DNA of 64,000 nucleotides from Polaromonas sp. AET17H-212 (lineage in GTDB: Bacteria; Pseudomonadota; Gammaproteobacteria; Burkholderiales; Burkholderiaceae_C): NCBI RefSeq assembly GCF_002379085.1, contig NZ_NBZW01000011.1, forward strand, positions 1-64,000, written 5' to 3'. Numbering within the stretch: position 1 is the stretch's first letter; the number at the start of each line of letters is the position of its first letter. This document shows positions 42,422 to 53,191 of the stretch, in pieces. The position numbers and the translations under genes were made by a program. Under the pieces are notes generated by a model. That model was not told the origin of the DNA, searched no databases, and saw only the letters and a list, made by a program, of their open reading frames with translations.

Positions 42422-43258
42422 CTAGCGCGCGGCGACCGACAGGGTCGATGGTTTGGCCGCACTGAGCACCTTGCCATCTGCGGCATTGCTGACCATTTCC
42501 AGCCGCATGTTGTAGTCGCCCGCGGGCGGGTTGAGCCAGGTTTCCGTCTGGCCGCCGGTGAAGTTGAGCACCTCCGGCTTGCGCCCGGCACGCTCCATGG
42601 TCAGCCGGAAGTGGCCGGTATCCGCAGCCTTGGCAGCCACATGCGACACGCTGTAGCCGCTGGCATGGAACTGCACCCGAAACGGACCCTTGACGGTTTC
42701 ACGGTCTGCCGGGCTCAGCAGCTCGACGCGTGGCGGCCCCTGCACCGCCGCCGGTGTGACTGCCTTGTTCTGTTTGCTGACGGTCAGCTGGAGCGGCTTG
42801 CTATAGACAAAGTAGGGGATGTGGCCCTGGTCCGCCAGCAGCAGGCGCAACTGGTACTTGCCGGGTGGCAGGTTGACGAGCATTTCCATCTGGCCCTTGC
42901 CGAAGTGGATGTACTGGTCGGTGAAAGGCAGGGGTTTCTTGAAGTCCAGCGGCAACTCCTGATTCACCAGCAAATGGTGGTGGCCGGCTCGCCCGGCGGT
43001 CTTGCCCGCGGGCACCAGACCGCGCATGGACAGGCCAAACCGCGCGACAAACGGCGCTTCATACACCCCGCCATCTTTCAGATTGGTGAAGTAGGTTTCA
43101 GCCGAACGAGGCGATGGCACCTCCCAGGGATGAAACGTGACGTCAGCCGCTTCCGTTGGCGAGGCAGGGCTCTGCGCGGCAACCGGCATGGCGATGGCCA
43201 GCAGCAAGGCGGAGAGAGAAAAACCGGGCAGGCAACGGTTCAGGGAAGTCGGAGTCAT
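42422..43258 (-). CDS. Secreted DUF4399-domain protein
   Basis: 278 residues. Signal peptide with [17 protein letters not shown]. The N-terminal DUF4399 domain reads [26 protein letters not shown] and [20 protein letters not shown], where the His pairs are the conserved part. A second, diverged copy follows (~175-270): DTGHFRLTM and [22 protein letters not shown]. The family is periplasmic and of unknown role, possibly metal-binding. Preceded by AT-rich DNA that may hold its promoter. Confidence 0.82.
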   Translation of the reverse strand: MTPTSLNRCLPGFSLSALLLAIAMPVAAQSPASPTEAADVTFHPWEVPSPRSAETYFTNLKDGGVYEAPFVARFGLSMRGLVPAGKTAGRAGHHHLLVNQELPLDFKKPLPFTDQYIHFGKGQMEMLVNLPPGKYQLRLLLADQGHIPYFVYSKPLQLTVSKQNKAVTPAAVQGPPRVELLSPADRETVKGPFRVQFHASGYSVSHVAAKAADTGHFRLTMERAGRKPEVLNFTGGQTETWLNPPAGDYNMRLEMVSNAADGKVLSAAKPSTLSVAAR

Positions 43259-43380
43259 GGTGGCTGGCCCTTCGATTGGAACAAAAGGTAATAATATTAC
43301 TGATTGGTAATTTTATGACCTCATCATTCTTTTTCCCCGTCGCCCACCCATATCCCGCCACTTTTGCGGGTCTTTCCCCC

Positions 43381-46300
43381 CTACCGCGCCAGCACCGGGG
43401 CCAACGCCTTCCCGGTCGCCGTGCCCAGCTTGACCACCTGCTCCGGCGTCGTGGCCGCGACCACCTGGCCGCCGGCGTTGCCGCCGTCTGGCCCGAGGTC
43501 GATCACCCAGTCGGCTTCGGCGATCACGTCGAGATCGTGTTCGATCACCACCACGCTGTGGCCGCCATTGACCAGCCGGTGCAGCACATGGATCAGTTTT
43601 TCGACATCCGCCATGTGCAGGCCCACCGTGGGTTCGTCCAGCACGTACAGCGTGTGCGGCGCCTTCTGGCCGCGCCGCGTGATGTCGTCGCGCACCTTGG
43701 ACAGCTCGGTCACCAGCTTGATGCGCTGCGCCTCGCCGCCTGACAGCGTGGGCGAGGGCTGGCCCAGGGTCAGGTAGCCCAGGCCGACATCCTTGAGCAG
43801 TTGCAGCGGGTGCGCGATGGCGGGCATGGACGCGAAAAACTCCACCGCCTCATCGACTTCCATCTTCAGCACGTCGCCAATGTTTTTGCCGCGCCAGGTC
43901 ACGGCCTGGGTCTCGGGATTGAAACGCGCGCCGTGGCAGGTCTCGCAAAGCACCTTCACGTCCGGCAGGAAACTCATGCCGATGGTGCGTACGCCGGCCC
44001 CCTCGCAGGTCGGGCAGCGGCCTTCGCCGGTGTTGAAACTGAAGCGCCCGGCGCCGTAACCGCGCGCCTTGGCTTCCAGCGTGTCGGCGAACAGCTTGCG
44101 CACCGTGTCCCAGAAACCGATGTAGGTGGCCGGGCAGGAGCGCGGCGTTTTGCCGATCGGCGTCTGGTCCACTTCGAGCACGCGGTCCACCACCTCGTAA
44201 CCCTCGATGTGGCCGCAGCCGGTCCAGGCCGGGTGTTGGCCGGCATCGTCGGCCTCACGCCCGGCGCGCGTCGAACGTTGCGCCACGCCGGCCTGCACGT
44301 TGGCCAGCAGCACATCGCGCGCCAGGGTGGATTTGCCCGAGCCCGACACGCCCGTCACCGCCACCAGCCGGTACAGCGGGACCTTGACCGAGACGTTCTT
44401 GAGGTTGTGCAGGTCGGCCCCGGCCACGGTGAGCCAGGAGGTGAACGGGCTGGCTGCCGCAGGTGCGGCATTGTGCAGCGCGCTGGCGCTGGCCGCCGCG
44501 GTTTTCAGCGCCTGGGCCTTCAGCGCTGCGGCCTTCTGCTTGCTGACCGGTTTGGCGCCGGCAGCGACGGGCAAGGCCGCCACCTCGGCGGGTGCGGCGC
44601 CGCTGCGTGTCTCGCGGCGAATCTGCAGCGGATGAATCAGCGGGTTGGCCAGGTAGCGCCCGGTCAGTGAATCCGGCAGGGTCGCCAGGTGGTCGGCCGT
44701 CCCCTGGCCCACGAGCTGGCCGCCGCGCTTGCCGGCGCCGGGCCCGATGTCGATGATGTTGTCGGCACGGCGAATCGTGTCTTCGTCATGCTCCACCACC
44801 ACCAGCGTGTTGCCCCGTTCGCTGAGTTTGCCCAGGGCGCGCAGCAAGATCTGGTTGTCGCGCGGGTGCAGGCCGATGGTCGGCTCGTCGAGCACATAAC
44901 AAACCCCCTGCAGGTTGGAACCCAGCTGCGCCGCCAGCCGGATGCGCTGCGCCTCGCCACCCGACAGGGTGGGTGCGCCACGGTCCAGCGTCAGATAACC
45001 CAGGCCCACGTCTTCGAGGAATTCGAGCCGGCTCTTGATCTCCGGGATCAGGTCGCGCGCAATGCCGGCCTCGCGCCCGGACAGCGCGAGTTTTTCCACC
45101 CAGCAGCGCACGTCGGTCACCGACAGCGCGGCGATGTCGGCAATGCCCACCCCCGCGAACTTCACGGCGCGCGCCTGCGCATTCAGGCGTGAGCCGGCGC
45201 AGGCCGGGCAGACGGTGTCCAGCACCTCGTCCACATCGGCCTCGACAAAACTCTGCTCGCGGCCCTTGTTGTCGTCGTCACGCACCGAGTCGTCAAACAC
45301 CTTGCGCTGCTCCTTGGTCAGCCTGACGCCGGTGCCCACGCAGTCCGGGCACCAGCCGTGTTTGCTGTTGTAGCTGAACAGGCGCGGATCGAGTTCAGGG
45401 TAAGAGATGGCGCAGACCGGGCAAGCGCGCTTGGTGGACGAGGCCTGCAAGCTGCCGATCTGCCGGGTGGAGGTGCCGGCCAGCATCGCGCCGCGCAGGC
45501 CATCCAGCGGGGCCAGCACATGCACCACCCCCTTGCCGTGCTCCAGCGCGGTGGCCAGCGCCTGGCGCAGCGCGGCCTCGTTGGCGGGGGTCACGTGGAT
45601 GTCGGCCACCGGCAGCTCCACCGTGTGTTCCTTGAAGCGGTCGATGCGCGGAAAGCCCGTGGTCGGCAAAAATTCGCCGTCCACGCGCAGATGCGTGTAG
45701 CCGCGCGGCCGCGCCCAGTCGGCGAGTTCCGTGTAGACGCCCTTGCGGTTGATCACCAGCGGCGCCAGCAGGCCGATGTGCTGGCCGCGGTGCGCCTTCA
45801 GCAGTTGCGCGGCAATGCTTTCGGCGCTTTGCGGCATCACCGCCGCACCGTCTTTGGTGCAATGCTGGATGCCGAGCTTCACGTACAGCAGGCGCAGGAA
45901 ATGCCAGACCTCGGTGGTGGTGCCCACGGTGGACTTGCGCCCGCCGCGCGACAGGCGCTGCTCGATCGCCACGGTCGGTGGAATGCCGTAGACCGCGTCC
46001 ACCTCGGGCCGGCCGGCCGGCTGCACGATGCTGCGGGCATAGGCGTTGAGCGACTCCAGGTAACGCCGCTGGCCCTCGTTGAACAAAATGTCAAACGCCA
46101 GCGTGGACTTGCCGGACCCCGACACGCCGGTCACCACGTTGAACTGGCCGCGCGGGATGTTGACCGACAGGCTCTTGAGGTTGTGCTCCTTGGCGTTGAC
46201 GATCTGGATCAGGTTGGAAAACGCCGGTTTGGTGGTCCAGACCTTGGCGCGGGCTTCCTCCACCCCGTGCACCTTGCCCATGGCCTGCTCGTACTCGCGC

Positions 46301-49257
46301 AGCGCCAGCGCGGTGTGCGAGGTCGGGTGCTCGCGCACGGCTTCGGGCGTGCCCTGGGCCACCAGCAAGCCGCCGGCCTCGCCGCCTTCGGGACCCAGGT
46401 CGATCAGCCAGTCGGCCGAACGGATCACGTCGAGGTTGTGTTCGATGATGATCAGCGAATGGCCCACGTCGAGCAGCTTGCGCAGCGCACGCATCAGTTT
46501 GGCGATGTCGTCGAAATGCAGGCCGGTGGTCGGCTCGTCGAACAGGAACAGCGTGCCGCGGTTGATGTTTTTCAGCGCCAGCGGCTGCCGGCTGTGGCTG
46601 GCAGTTTTTGAGGCGCCAGCCAGGAAGCCGGCCAGTTTGAGGCGCTGCGCCTCGCCGCCCGACAGCGTGGGCACCGGCTGGCCCAGCTTCACGTATTCGA
46701 GGCCGACATCCACGATCGGCTGCAGCGCACGGATCACCTCGCGGTCCTGCGCAAACAGCGCGCAGGCCTCGCTGACCGTCAGGTCCAGCACATCGGACAC
46801 ATTCAGCAGGCGCGCGCGCACCTTGCCGATCGCCTGGCGTTCAATCGTGACTTCCAGGATTTCGGGCCGGTAACGCTTGCCGTCGCAGTCGGGGCAACGC
46901 AGGTAGACGTCACTGAGGAACTGCATCTCCACATGTTCGAAGCCTGAGCCGCCGCAGGTCGGGCAACGCCCGTCGCCGTTGTTGAAACTGAACTTGGAGG
47001 CGGTGTAGCTGCGCTGGCGGGCCAGGGGCGCCTGCGCAAACAGCTCGCGTACCGCGTCCCAGGCGCCCACATAACTGGCCGGGTTGGAGCGCGCCGTCTT
47101 GCCGATCGGCGACTGGTCGACAAACACCACATCGGTCAGGTAGTCCGCGCCCAGCAGGCGGTCATGCAGGCCCGGTGTTTCGGTGGCCTTGCCGAACTGG
47201 CGCAGCAGCGCCGGCGCCAGGATGTCCTGCATCAGCGTGGACTTGCCGGACCCGCTGACACCGGTCACACAGACCAGGCGCTGCAGCGGAAATTCCACCG
47301 TGAGGTTTTTCAGGTTGTGGTCGCGCGCGCCTTCCAGAATCAGGCGCGGCGTGTTGTCCGTCACCGGGCGCTTGAAACCCATGCCGACCTGCTTGCGCGA
47401 ACCCAGGTAGGCACCGGTCAGCGTGTCGGCGTGTTTGAGGTCTTCCGGCGTGCCGTCGAAAACAATCTGGCCACCCTTCTCGCCCGGGCCCGGACCCATG
47501 TCGATCATGCGATCGGCGGCCAGCATCACCGCCGGGTCGTGCTCGACCACCACCAGCGTGTTGCCGGCGTCGCGCAGCCGGTGCATGGCCTGGGTGATGC
47601 GGTTCATGTCGCGCGGATGCAGGCCGATCGAGGGTTCGTCGAGCACAAACAGCGTGTTGACCAATGATGTGCCGAGCGCGGTGGTGAGGTTGATGCGCTG
47701 CACCTCACCGCCCGACAGCGTGCGGCTTTGCCGGTCCAGCGTCAGGTAACCGATGCCGACATCGCAAAGGTACTTGAGGCGGGTGTGGATTTCCTCGAAC
47801 AGCGACTTGAGCGCCTTGAACTCGGCATCGGGCGCGCTGCCGTCCTGCAGCGCGGCCGGTGCCAGCCCGTTGAAAAATTCGCGCAGCCGGTCGATCGGCA
47901 ACTGCATCAGGTCGTGCAGGCTCAGCCCGGGCAGGGCCTCGAGCTGCGCACGTGTCCAGTCCACACCGACCGGCATGAAACGTTTGGCCGGCGGCAGCGC
48001 CGCATCGGCGGCTTCTTTCGAGCCCAGACGCCAGAGCAGGGCCTCGAGCTTGAGGCGCGCGCCGCCACAGGTCTCGCACGGCGTGTAGCTGCGGTACTTG
48101 GACAGCAGCACCCGGATGTGCATCTTGTAGGCCTTGCTTTCCAGGTAGGCGAAAAAGCGCTTGATGCCGAACCAGTGCTGGTTCCATTTGCCATTCCAGT
48201 TCGGCGAGCCGTTGATGACCCAGCCCTGCTGTTCGGGTGTGAGTTTGTACCAGGGCGTGTCGCGCGGGATGCCGGCCGTCTCGGCATGGCGCATCAGGTC
48301 GTCCTGCGCTTCTTTCCAGGCCGGCGTCTGCATGGGCTTGATGGCGCCCGAGCGCAGCGTCAGCTTGTCGTTGGGAATCACCAGGCCGTAGTCAACCCCG
48401 ATGACGCGGCCAAAACCGCGGCAGGTGTCGCAGGCACCCATGGCCGAGTTGAAGGAAAACAGCGAGGGTGTCGGTTCGCCGTAACGCAGGTCGCTCTCGG
48501 GGCAATGCAGGCCGGTCGAAAAGCGCCACATCTCCTCCACGGCACCCTCCTGCGCCGGCTGCACATACACATTGAGCCGGCCGCCCCGCTTCAGCGCCAA
48601 CTCGATGGCTTCGATCACCCGCGCCTTCTCGGCCGTCTGCACACGAAAGCGGTCGGCCACCACGTCGAGCAATTTATGCGGCCCGGCAGGTGTCGCCACG
48701 TCGCGCTCCGCATGCACACGCGTGAAGCCGCTGGCCGACAGCCACTGCGTCACTTCCTCGGCGCTGGTATTGCCCGGAAGTTCCACCGGGAAGGTCATGA
48801 TGACTCTTGCATCGCTGCCTGCGGTGCGCGCCATCAACTCGGCATAAATCGACTCCGGTGTGTCATGGCGCACGGCCTGCGCTGTCTTTTTGTCGAATAA
48901 CTGCGCGGCACGTGCGTACAAAAGTTTTAAGTGGTCGTTGAGTTCGGTCATGGTGCCCACGGTGGAGCGCGAACTGCGGACCGGGTTGGTCTGGTCGATC
49001 GCAATCGCCGGTGGCACGCCTTCCACCTTGTCCACCGCCGGCTTGTCCATACGGTCCAGGAACTGCCGTGCATAGGCCGAGAAAGTTTCCACATAACGGC
49101 GCTGGCCTTCGGCAAACAGCGTGTCAAACACCAGCGAGGACTTGCCGGACCCGCTGGGGCCGGTGACCACCGTCATTTCCCCCGTGCGGATATCCAGATC
49201 AATGTTTTTGAGGTTGTGCTGTCGCGCGCCGCGAATGCGGATGGTTCCCTGGGTCAT
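43381..49257 (-). CDS. Double-length UvrA (two fused UvrA units)
   Basis: 1958 residues, about twice the usual 940-970. Residues 1-~1000 form a complete UvrA: Walker [10 protein letters not shown] at ~33, zinc-finger CETCGG, signature [11 protein letters not shown]; second Walker [10 protein letters not shown] ~671 and zinc [13 protein letters not shown]. Residues ~1010-1958 form a second full UvrA with Walker A loops near 1047 and 1640, signature LSGGEAQRI, zinc-binding [19 protein letters not shown], and a linker rich in Ala near 1560-1610. Both halves keep a domain where UvrB binds. I recall fused UvrA forms being known in some bacteria, but the role is not set. ATG 49257 preferred over TTG nine codons upstream. 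Confidence 0.95.
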   Translation of the reverse strand: MTQGTIRIRGARQHNLKNIDLDIRTGEMTVVTGPSGSGKSSLVFDTLFAEGQRRYVETFSAYARQFLDRMDKPAVDKVEGVPPAIAIDQTNPVRSSRSTVGTMTELNDHLKLLYARAAQLFDKKTAQAVRHDTPESIYAELMARTAGSDARVIMTFPVELPGNTSAEEVTQWLSASGFTRVHAERDVATPAGPHKLLDVVADRFRVQTAEKARVIEAIELALKRGGRLNVYVQPAQEGAVEEMWRFSTGLHCPESDLRYGEPTPSLFSFNSAMGACDTCRGFGRVIGVDYGLVIPNDKLTLRSGAIKPMQTPAWKEAQDDLMRHAETAGIPRDTPWYKLTPEQQGWVINGSPNWNGKWNQHWFGIKRFFAYLESKAYKMHIRVLLSKYRSYTPCETCGGARLKLEALLWRLGSKEAADAALPPAKRFMPVGVDWTRAQLEALPGLSLHDLMQLPIDRLREFFNGLAPAALQDGSAPDAEFKALKSLFEEIHTRLKYLCDVGIGYLTLDRQSRTLSGGEVQRINLTTALGTSLVNTLFVLDEPSIGLHPRDMNRITQAMHRLRDAGNTLVVVEHDPAVMLAADRMIDMGPGPGEKGGQIVFDGTPEDLKHADTLTGAYLGSRKQVGMGFKRPVTDNTPRLILEGARDHNLKNLTVEFPLQRLVCVTGVSGSGKSTLMQDILAPALLRQFGKATETPGLHDRLLGADYLTDVVFVDQSPIGKTARSNPASYVGAWDAVRELFAQAPLARQRSYTASKFSFNNGDGRCPTCGGSGFEHVEMQFLSDVYLRCPDCDGKRYRPEILEVTIERQAIGKVRARLLNVSDVLDLTVSEACALFAQDREVIRALQPIVDVGLEYVKLGQPVPTLSGGEAQRLKLAGFLAGASKTASHSRQPLALKNINRGTLFLFDEPTTGLHFDDIAKLMRALRKLLDVGHSLIIIEHNLDVIRSADWLIDLGPEGGEAGGLLVAQGTPEAVREHPTSHTALALREYEQAMGKVHGVEEARAKVWTTKPAFSNLIQIVNAKEHNLKSLSVNIPRGQFNVVTGVSGSGKSTLAFDILFNEGQRRYLESLNAYARSIVQPAGRPEVDAVYGIPPTVAIEQRLSRGGRKSTVGTTTEVWHFLRLLYVKLGIQHCTKDGAAVMPQSAESIAAQLLKAHRGQHIGLLAPLVINRKGVYTELADWARPRGYTHLRVDGEFLPTTGFPRIDRFKEHTVELPVADIHVTPANEAALRQALATALEHGKGVVHVLAPLDGLRGAMLAGTSTRQIGSLQASSTKRACPVCAISYPELDPRLFSYNSKHGWCPDCVGTGVRLTKEQRKVFDDSVRDDDNKGREQSFVEADVDEVLDTVCPACAGSRLNAQARAVKFAGVGIADIAALSVTDVRCWVEKLALSGREAGIARDLIPEIKSRLEFLEDVGLGYLTLDRGAPTLSGGEAQRIRLAAQLGSNLQGVCYVLDEPTIGLHPRDNQILLRALGKLSERGNTLVVVEHDEDTIRRADNIIDIGPGAGKRGGQLVGQGTADHLATLPDSLTGRYLANPLIHPLQIRRETRSGAAPAEVAALPVAAGAKPVSKQKAAALKAQALKTAAASASALHNAAPAAASPFTSWLTVAGADLHNLKNVSVKVPLYRLVAVTGVSGSGKSTLARDVLLANVQAGVAQRSTRAGREADDAGQHPAWTGCGHIEGYEVVDRVLEVDQTPIGKTPRSCPATYIGFWDTVRKLFADTLEAKARGYGAGRFSFNTGEGRCPTCEGAGVRTIGMSFLPDVKVLCETCHGARFNPETQAVTWRGKNIGDVLKMEVDEAVEFFASMPAIAHPLQLLKDVGLGYLTLGQPSPTLSGGEAQRIKLVTELSKVRDDITRRGQKAPHTLYVLDEPTVGLHMADVEKLIHVLHRLVNGGHSVVVIEHDLDVIAEADWVIDLGPDGGNAGGQVVAATTPEQVVKLGTATGKALAPVLAR

Positions 49258-49444
49258 GGGTGGGGGGCTTTCCTTGTAGGTCAAACATTCTAGACAGCGC
49301 TCGTGCGAGTCGGCAGCGTAGGGTTAACCAATAAGCCGTCCGCCAGCCCTTGGCGTTGACCCGTCTTCTGGTTATCCCGCCCGTAGTTTCCCCAGCTAAC
49401 GGTGAGATTGACAGCGTAAACTCGACAGACCAAGGAGATATGAC
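49258..49444. other. Divergent promoter region between the UvrA gene and the binding-protein gene
   Basis: 187 bases, no gene. For the plus-strand gene there is a -35-like TTGACA near 49409 and a strong ribosome site AAGGAG at 49432-49437; no good -10 is seen at the proper distance. No LexA-type box (CTG-N10-CAG) was recognised near the UvrA gene. Confidence 0.4.
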
Positions 49445-50557
49445 ATGAAAAAGCTGAATTTCTGGTGCGCTGCACTTTTGCTCGCGGCCGTGAGCCACGC
49501 CAGCCAGGCACAAATCCTGATCGGGCAGACCGCGGGCTTTACCGGCCCCGTGGGCGCCGGCGTGAAGGAAACCACGGACGGAGCGAAGCTCTACATCGAC
49601 GCCATCAATGCCAAGGGCGGTGTCAATGGGCAGAAGATTGAACTGATCTCGCTCGACGACAAGTTCGACCCCAAGCTGGCCGGCGAAAATGCCCGCAAGC
49701 TGATCGAGGAACAGAACGTCGCCGCCATGTTCCTGACCCGTGGCACACCCCACACGGAAGCCATGCTTCCTCTCCTCGACAAATACGGCGTGCCGCTCGT
49801 CGGCCCGTCCACCGGCGCCATGGTGCTGCACCAGCCCGTCCAAAAACATATCTTCAATGTGCGCGCCACCTACCAGCGCGAGGCTGCAAAAGCCATCACC
49901 CACCTCCATTCCATGGGCATCACCCGGATCGGCATTGTCTATTCCGACGACAGCTTCGGTGCCGACGGCGTGGCCGGCGCGCAAAAAGGCTTCGCTGCCG
50001 CCAAGCTGCAGCCTGTGGTGCTGGAAAAATTCAACCGAGGCAAGCCCGACTTCGGGCCGATCGCGCCCAAGGTGGTCCAGTCCAATGCGCAAGCCATCAT
50101 CATGGTGGCCTCCGGCCAGGCGGTGGTCGATGGCATGAAAGCCTTTCGTGCCGCCGGCTCCGCTGCGCAGATCGTGACGCTATCCAACAATGCATCCAGC
50201 GGCTTCATCAAAAGCCTGGGCGACAATGCGCGCGGCGTGATCGTGACCCAGGTCTTTCCTTATGAACGCTCCATTGCCTATGCCATGGTCAAGGAAGCCC
50301 AGGAACTGGCCAAAGCCAAAGGCGCTGGCGACATCAGCCCGGCCATGCTCGAAGGGTTTGCCGCTGCCAAGGTGCTGGTCGAAGGGTTGAAACGGGCCGG
50401 CGCCAAACCAACGCGCGAAAAAATCCAGGCCGCCCTGGAAAACATACGCAGGTTCGACATCGGCGGGCTGGAAGTGAACTACTCGCTCGAGGACCACACC
50501 GGACTCGACTTCGCCGACCTGTCCATCATTGGCACAGACGGGAAATTCAAGCGCTAG
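49445..50557 (+). CDS. Branched-chain amino-acid-type ABC transporter substrate-binding protein
   Basis: 370 residues. Signal peptide LNFWCAALLLAAVSHASQA, then the type I periplasmic-binding fold: ILIGQTAGFTGPVGAGVKE, KLIEEQNVAAMFLTRGTP, GVPLVGPSTGAMVLHQP and IVYSDDSFGADGVAG. This LivK-like family binds amino acids, aromatic acids or similar ligands. No permease or ATPase gene is next to it, so it is an orphan that might serve a distant transporter or a sensor. Strong ribosome site AAGGAG. Confidence 0.9.
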   Translation: MKKLNFWCAALLLAAVSHASQAQILIGQTAGFTGPVGAGVKETTDGAKLYIDAINAKGGVNGQKIELISLDDKFDPKLAGENARKLIEEQNVAAMFLTRGTPHTEAMLPLLDKYGVPLVGPSTGAMVLHQPVQKHIFNVRATYQREAAKAITHLHSMGITRIGIVYSDDSFGADGVAGAQKGFAAAKLQPVVLEKFNRGKPDFGPIAPKVVQSNAQAIIMVASGQAVVDGMKAFRAAGSAAQIVTLSNNASSGFIKSLGDNARGVIVTQVFPYERSIAYAMVKEAQELAKAKGAGDISPAMLEGFAAAKVLVEGLKRAGAKPTREKIQAALENIRRFDIGGLEVNYSLEDHTGLDFADLSIIGTDGKFKR

Positions 50558-50572
50558 AACAGCCCAGGGCCC

Positions 50573-51040
50573 TCAGCCCTTGAGGGCCTGTTCCAGCGCG
50601 CTGCATTTGTCGGCCCCGACGGCTTCCCTGATTTTGGGAAACAGCGCGAGCAGGGCCTCCACATCTGCCGCACCCTCGACGGCCAGGTTCAACCTGAACC
50701 CCCTGAGCCCCAGCGCGCCCGTCAACTGTGCAGCGATCGGGTAGGCCTGCTTGTAGCGGTCATTGGCGGCATCGCTGCCCTCCTTCCTGGCCACCATGGC
50801 CGCCGCCTGCGCCGCCGCGGTGGCGGCCGTGTCGAGTGACTGCTGGCTGGGGGTGAGAAAACCCAACTCCACCAGCTGAACCAACTCCGCCGATGTGACA
50901 CCCAGGCCCACCGTCGCCTCCAGCACCTGCGAAACGGAACGTTTGCCGTCAAACAGGATGAAGGCGGAGCGCTGTCGGGGCGTGAGCAGGGACCGGTCTT
51001 TCAAGGCCTGCTGCCCGGCCTCGGTCTTGGCGTAAATCAT
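50573..51040 (-). CDS. Hypothetical protein, helical, about 155 residues
   Basis: Begins MIYAKTEAGQQALKDRS, then LLTPRQRSAFILFDGKRSV and VTSAELVQLVELGFLTPSQ. This first half looks like a small winged-helix-type domain. The rest is Ala-rich and helical, ending SALEQALKG. The pattern is found in other Comamonadaceae as far as I recall but has no name I know. It overlaps no gene, and a hairpin (CAGGGCCCTCAGCCCTTGAG and on) sits at its 3' end next to the convergent binding-protein gene. Confidence 0.7.
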   Translation of the reverse strand: MIYAKTEAGQQALKDRSLLTPRQRSAFILFDGKRSVSQVLEATVGLGVTSAELVQLVELGFLTPSQQSLDTAATAAAQAAAMVARKEGSDAANDRYKQAYPIAAQLTGALGLRGFRLNLAVEGAADVEALLALFPKIREAVGADKCSALEQALKG

Positions 51041-51065
51041 GGTGCGGGTCCGGTGCGGGGGTGGG

Positions 51066-51245
51066 CTAACGTGCAGGCGCGGACGCGGCAGACGCAGCAG
51101 CTGAAGCGGCCGATGCCGGCGGCGGGGCTTCATGCGTAACGTCGATGCCATGTTTTTCGCCTCCCATGTCAATGTCTCCGCCCTTGCTCAGGATGAAGAT
51201 GGCCAGACCGGCAAAGGCCACGAAGGCGAGTGCTATTTTCCACAT
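51066..51245 (-). CDS. Small membrane protein, 59 residues
   Basis: Short basic start, one membrane helix (WKIALAFVAFAGLAIFILS), then a charged segment GGDIDMGGEKHGIDVTHE and an Ala-rich tail. GGAGA precedes the ATG. The two genes 50573-51040 and this one are adjacent on the same strand, so may be co-transcribed. Function unknown. Confidence 0.65.
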   Translation of the reverse strand: MWKIALAFVAFAGLAIFILSKGGDIDMGGEKHGIDVTHEAPPPASAASAAASAASAPAR

Positions 51246-51260
51246 GCTATGTCTCCAGAA

Positions 51261-51287
51261 AAAAACCCCCGGCAACGCGGGGGTTTT
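51261..51287. terminator. Terminator downstream of the MHS-type transporter gene
   Basis: Stem CCCCCG/CGGGGG with an AAAAA run on the left and TTTT on the right, so it works on both strands. It separates the small gene from the transporter gene. Confidence 0.85.
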
Positions 51288-51304
51288 AAAAAAATTGGTT
51301 CGCT

Positions 51305-51330
51305 GGTTCCGCCCGGGAGCGGGCGGAACC
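51305..51330. other. Second perfect hairpin after the transporter gene
   Basis: Stem GGTTCCGCCC/GGGCGGAACC, 10 base pairs, with a 6-base loop. No T-run. It adds to the terminator 18 bases away and may be a 3' stability element of the transporter mRNA. Confidence 0.6.
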
Positions 51331-51351
51331 AGAGGGCTGTCATTCCCGGGC

Positions 51352-53010
51352 TCAGTCGTCAGCGTAGATGTCGACGTCCTTGGTTTCCTTGATGAACAAG
51401 GTGCCAATCACGACGGTCATGCCGGCAATGATGATCGGATACCACAAGCCGTTGTACATGTTGCCGGTCTGCGCCACGATGGCAAAGGCCGTGGTGGGCA
51501 GCAAGCCGCCAAACCAGCCATTGCCAATGTGGTACGGCAGGCTCATGGAGGTGTAGCGGATGCGCGTGGGGAACAGTTCCACCAGCATGGCCGCAATCGG
51601 GCCGTAGACCATGGTCACGAGCAGCACCAGGTAGGTCAGGATGGCGATCACCATGAACTTGTCCACCTTGGCCGGATCGGCCTTGGTCGGGTAGCCGGCA
51701 GCCTTCAGGTCGTCCGCAACCAGCTTCTTGAAGGCAGCGTCCTTCTTCTTGGCTTCATCCGCAGGCAGGCCTTTGGAGGAATAGCTGGAGATGACCGTTT
51801 CGCCGATCTTGATGGTGGCGGGCACACCGGTGGCGCCAGGCGCGTTCTCATAACTCACCGACGCGCCGGCGAGCACCTGCTTGGCGATGTCGCAGGAGCT
51901 GGTGAACTTGGCGGTGCCAGTCGGGTTGAACTGGAACGAACACTCGCTCGCGTCAGCCGTCACGACGACCTTGTTCTTCGCCTGGGCAGCAGCAAGATCA
52001 GGGTTGGCAGCTTTGGTCAGTGCAGTGAACACCGGGAAGTAGGTCAGCGCAGCCAGCAGGCAACCGGCCAGGATGATGGGCTTGCGACCGATCTTGTCCG
52101 ACAGCGTGCCGAAAACGACGAAGAAAGGCGTGCCAATCAGCAACGAAACAGCAACAAAGATGTTGGCTGTGGCGCCGTCCACCTTGAGGGACTGTGTCAG
52201 GAAGAACAGTGCATAGAACTGGCCCGAATACCAGACCACCGCCTGACCGGCCGTCAGGCCGATCAGCGCCAGGATGACGATCTTCAGGTTCTTCCACTGG
52301 CCAAAGGATTCGGACAAAGGTGCCTTGGAGGTCTTGCCTTCGGCCTTCATCTTGGTGAAGGCCGGCGACTCGTTCATGCTCAGTCGGATGTACACCGACA
52401 CGCCCAACAGCAGGATGGACACCAGGAAAGGAACACGCCAGCCCCAGTCGGCAAAAGCCGCCTCGCCCAGCGCGGTACGCGTACCCAGGATCACCATCAG
52501 CGACAGGAACAGGCCCAGCGTGGCCGTGGTCTGGATCCACGAGGTATAGGCACCGCGCTTGCCGTGCGGCGAGTGCTCAGCCACATACACGGCTGCACCA
52601 CCGTACTCGCCACCAAGCGCCAGGCCCTGCAACATGCGCAGCGCAATCAGGATCACGGGCGCGGCAACGCCGATGGTGGCGTAGTTGGGCAGCAGGCCGA
52701 CGATGAAGGTCGACAGGCCCATGATCAGGATGGTGATCAGGAAGGTGTATTTGCGGCCAATCATGTCGCCCAGGCGGCCGAACACCAGTGCGCCGAAGGG
52801 ACGCACGATGAAACCGGCCGCAAACGCGAGCAGGGCAAAAATGAAGGCCGAACCTTCATCGAGTCCGCTAAAGAACTGCTTGGCAATGATGGCTGCCAGC
52901 GAACCGTAGAGGTAAAAGTCGTACCACTCGAAAACAGTGCCGAGTGACGAAGCGAAGATGACTTTCTTCTCCTCGGCGCTCATCGGCCTGGGGGCGGCTG
53001 CAGTTGCCAT
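51352..53010 (-). CDS. MFS transporter of the metabolite:H+ symporter (MHS) type
   Basis: 552 residues against about 430-450 for typical MHS members. FEWYDFYLYGSLAAIIAKQF near the start, FGRLGDMIGRKYTFLITI, and SDKIGRKPIILAG mark the two halves. An extra segment of about 110 residues (~335-440), hydrophilic and holding two Cys (ASECSFQF and SSCDIA), sits in the second half between helices before FMVIAILTYLVLLVTMVYG. It may form a disulfide-linked external domain. Substrates of relatives include proline, betaine or carboxylates; unknown here. An ATG with GGAGAC upstream begins it. Confidence 0.9.
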   Translation of the reverse strand: MATAAAPRPMSAEEKKVIFASSLGTVFEWYDFYLYGSLAAIIAKQFFSGLDEGSAFIFALLAFAAGFIVRPFGALVFGRLGDMIGRKYTFLITILIMGLSTFIVGLLPNYATIGVAAPVILIALRMLQGLALGGEYGGAAVYVAEHSPHGKRGAYTSWIQTTATLGLFLSLMVILGTRTALGEAAFADWGWRVPFLVSILLLGVSVYIRLSMNESPAFTKMKAEGKTSKAPLSESFGQWKNLKIVILALIGLTAGQAVVWYSGQFYALFFLTQSLKVDGATANIFVAVSLLIGTPFFVVFGTLSDKIGRKPIILAGCLLAALTYFPVFTALTKAANPDLAAAQAKNKVVVTADASECSFQFNPTGTAKFTSSCDIAKQVLAGASVSYENAPGATGVPATIKIGETVISSYSSKGLPADEAKKKDAAFKKLVADDLKAAGYPTKADPAKVDKFMVIAILTYLVLLVTMVYGPIAAMLVELFPTRIRYTSMSLPYHIGNGWFGGLLPTTAFAIVAQTGNMYNGLWYPIIIAGMTVVIGTLFIKETKDVDIYADD

Positions 53011-53191
53011 GATGTTGTCTCCAATAATTGAACACCCCCGACATGGAGGTTGTGCAGATTATTTTTGGAGACGCTGACCCTGCTCTGACGCGAAACCAAC
53101 AGGAGCTTGCGCCAAACTTATCGCCCCCTGACAAGTCAAGGGAAAACCCCCGGAGAAATTTTCGGCATGCGGAGAATGCCGGGGCGGCAAG

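Noticed and set aside
42780..42835. Further repeat copy suggested by GCTATAGACAAAGTAGG in the DUF4399 gene
   Set aside because: Only the left arms are similar; the core and AGGCC right end are missing. Left out of the copy list.
46595..46640. Repeat-like GGCAGTTTTTGAGGCGCC in the UvrA gene
   Set aside because: The order of blocks does not fit the consensus and the encoded peptide is in the normal place for UvrA.
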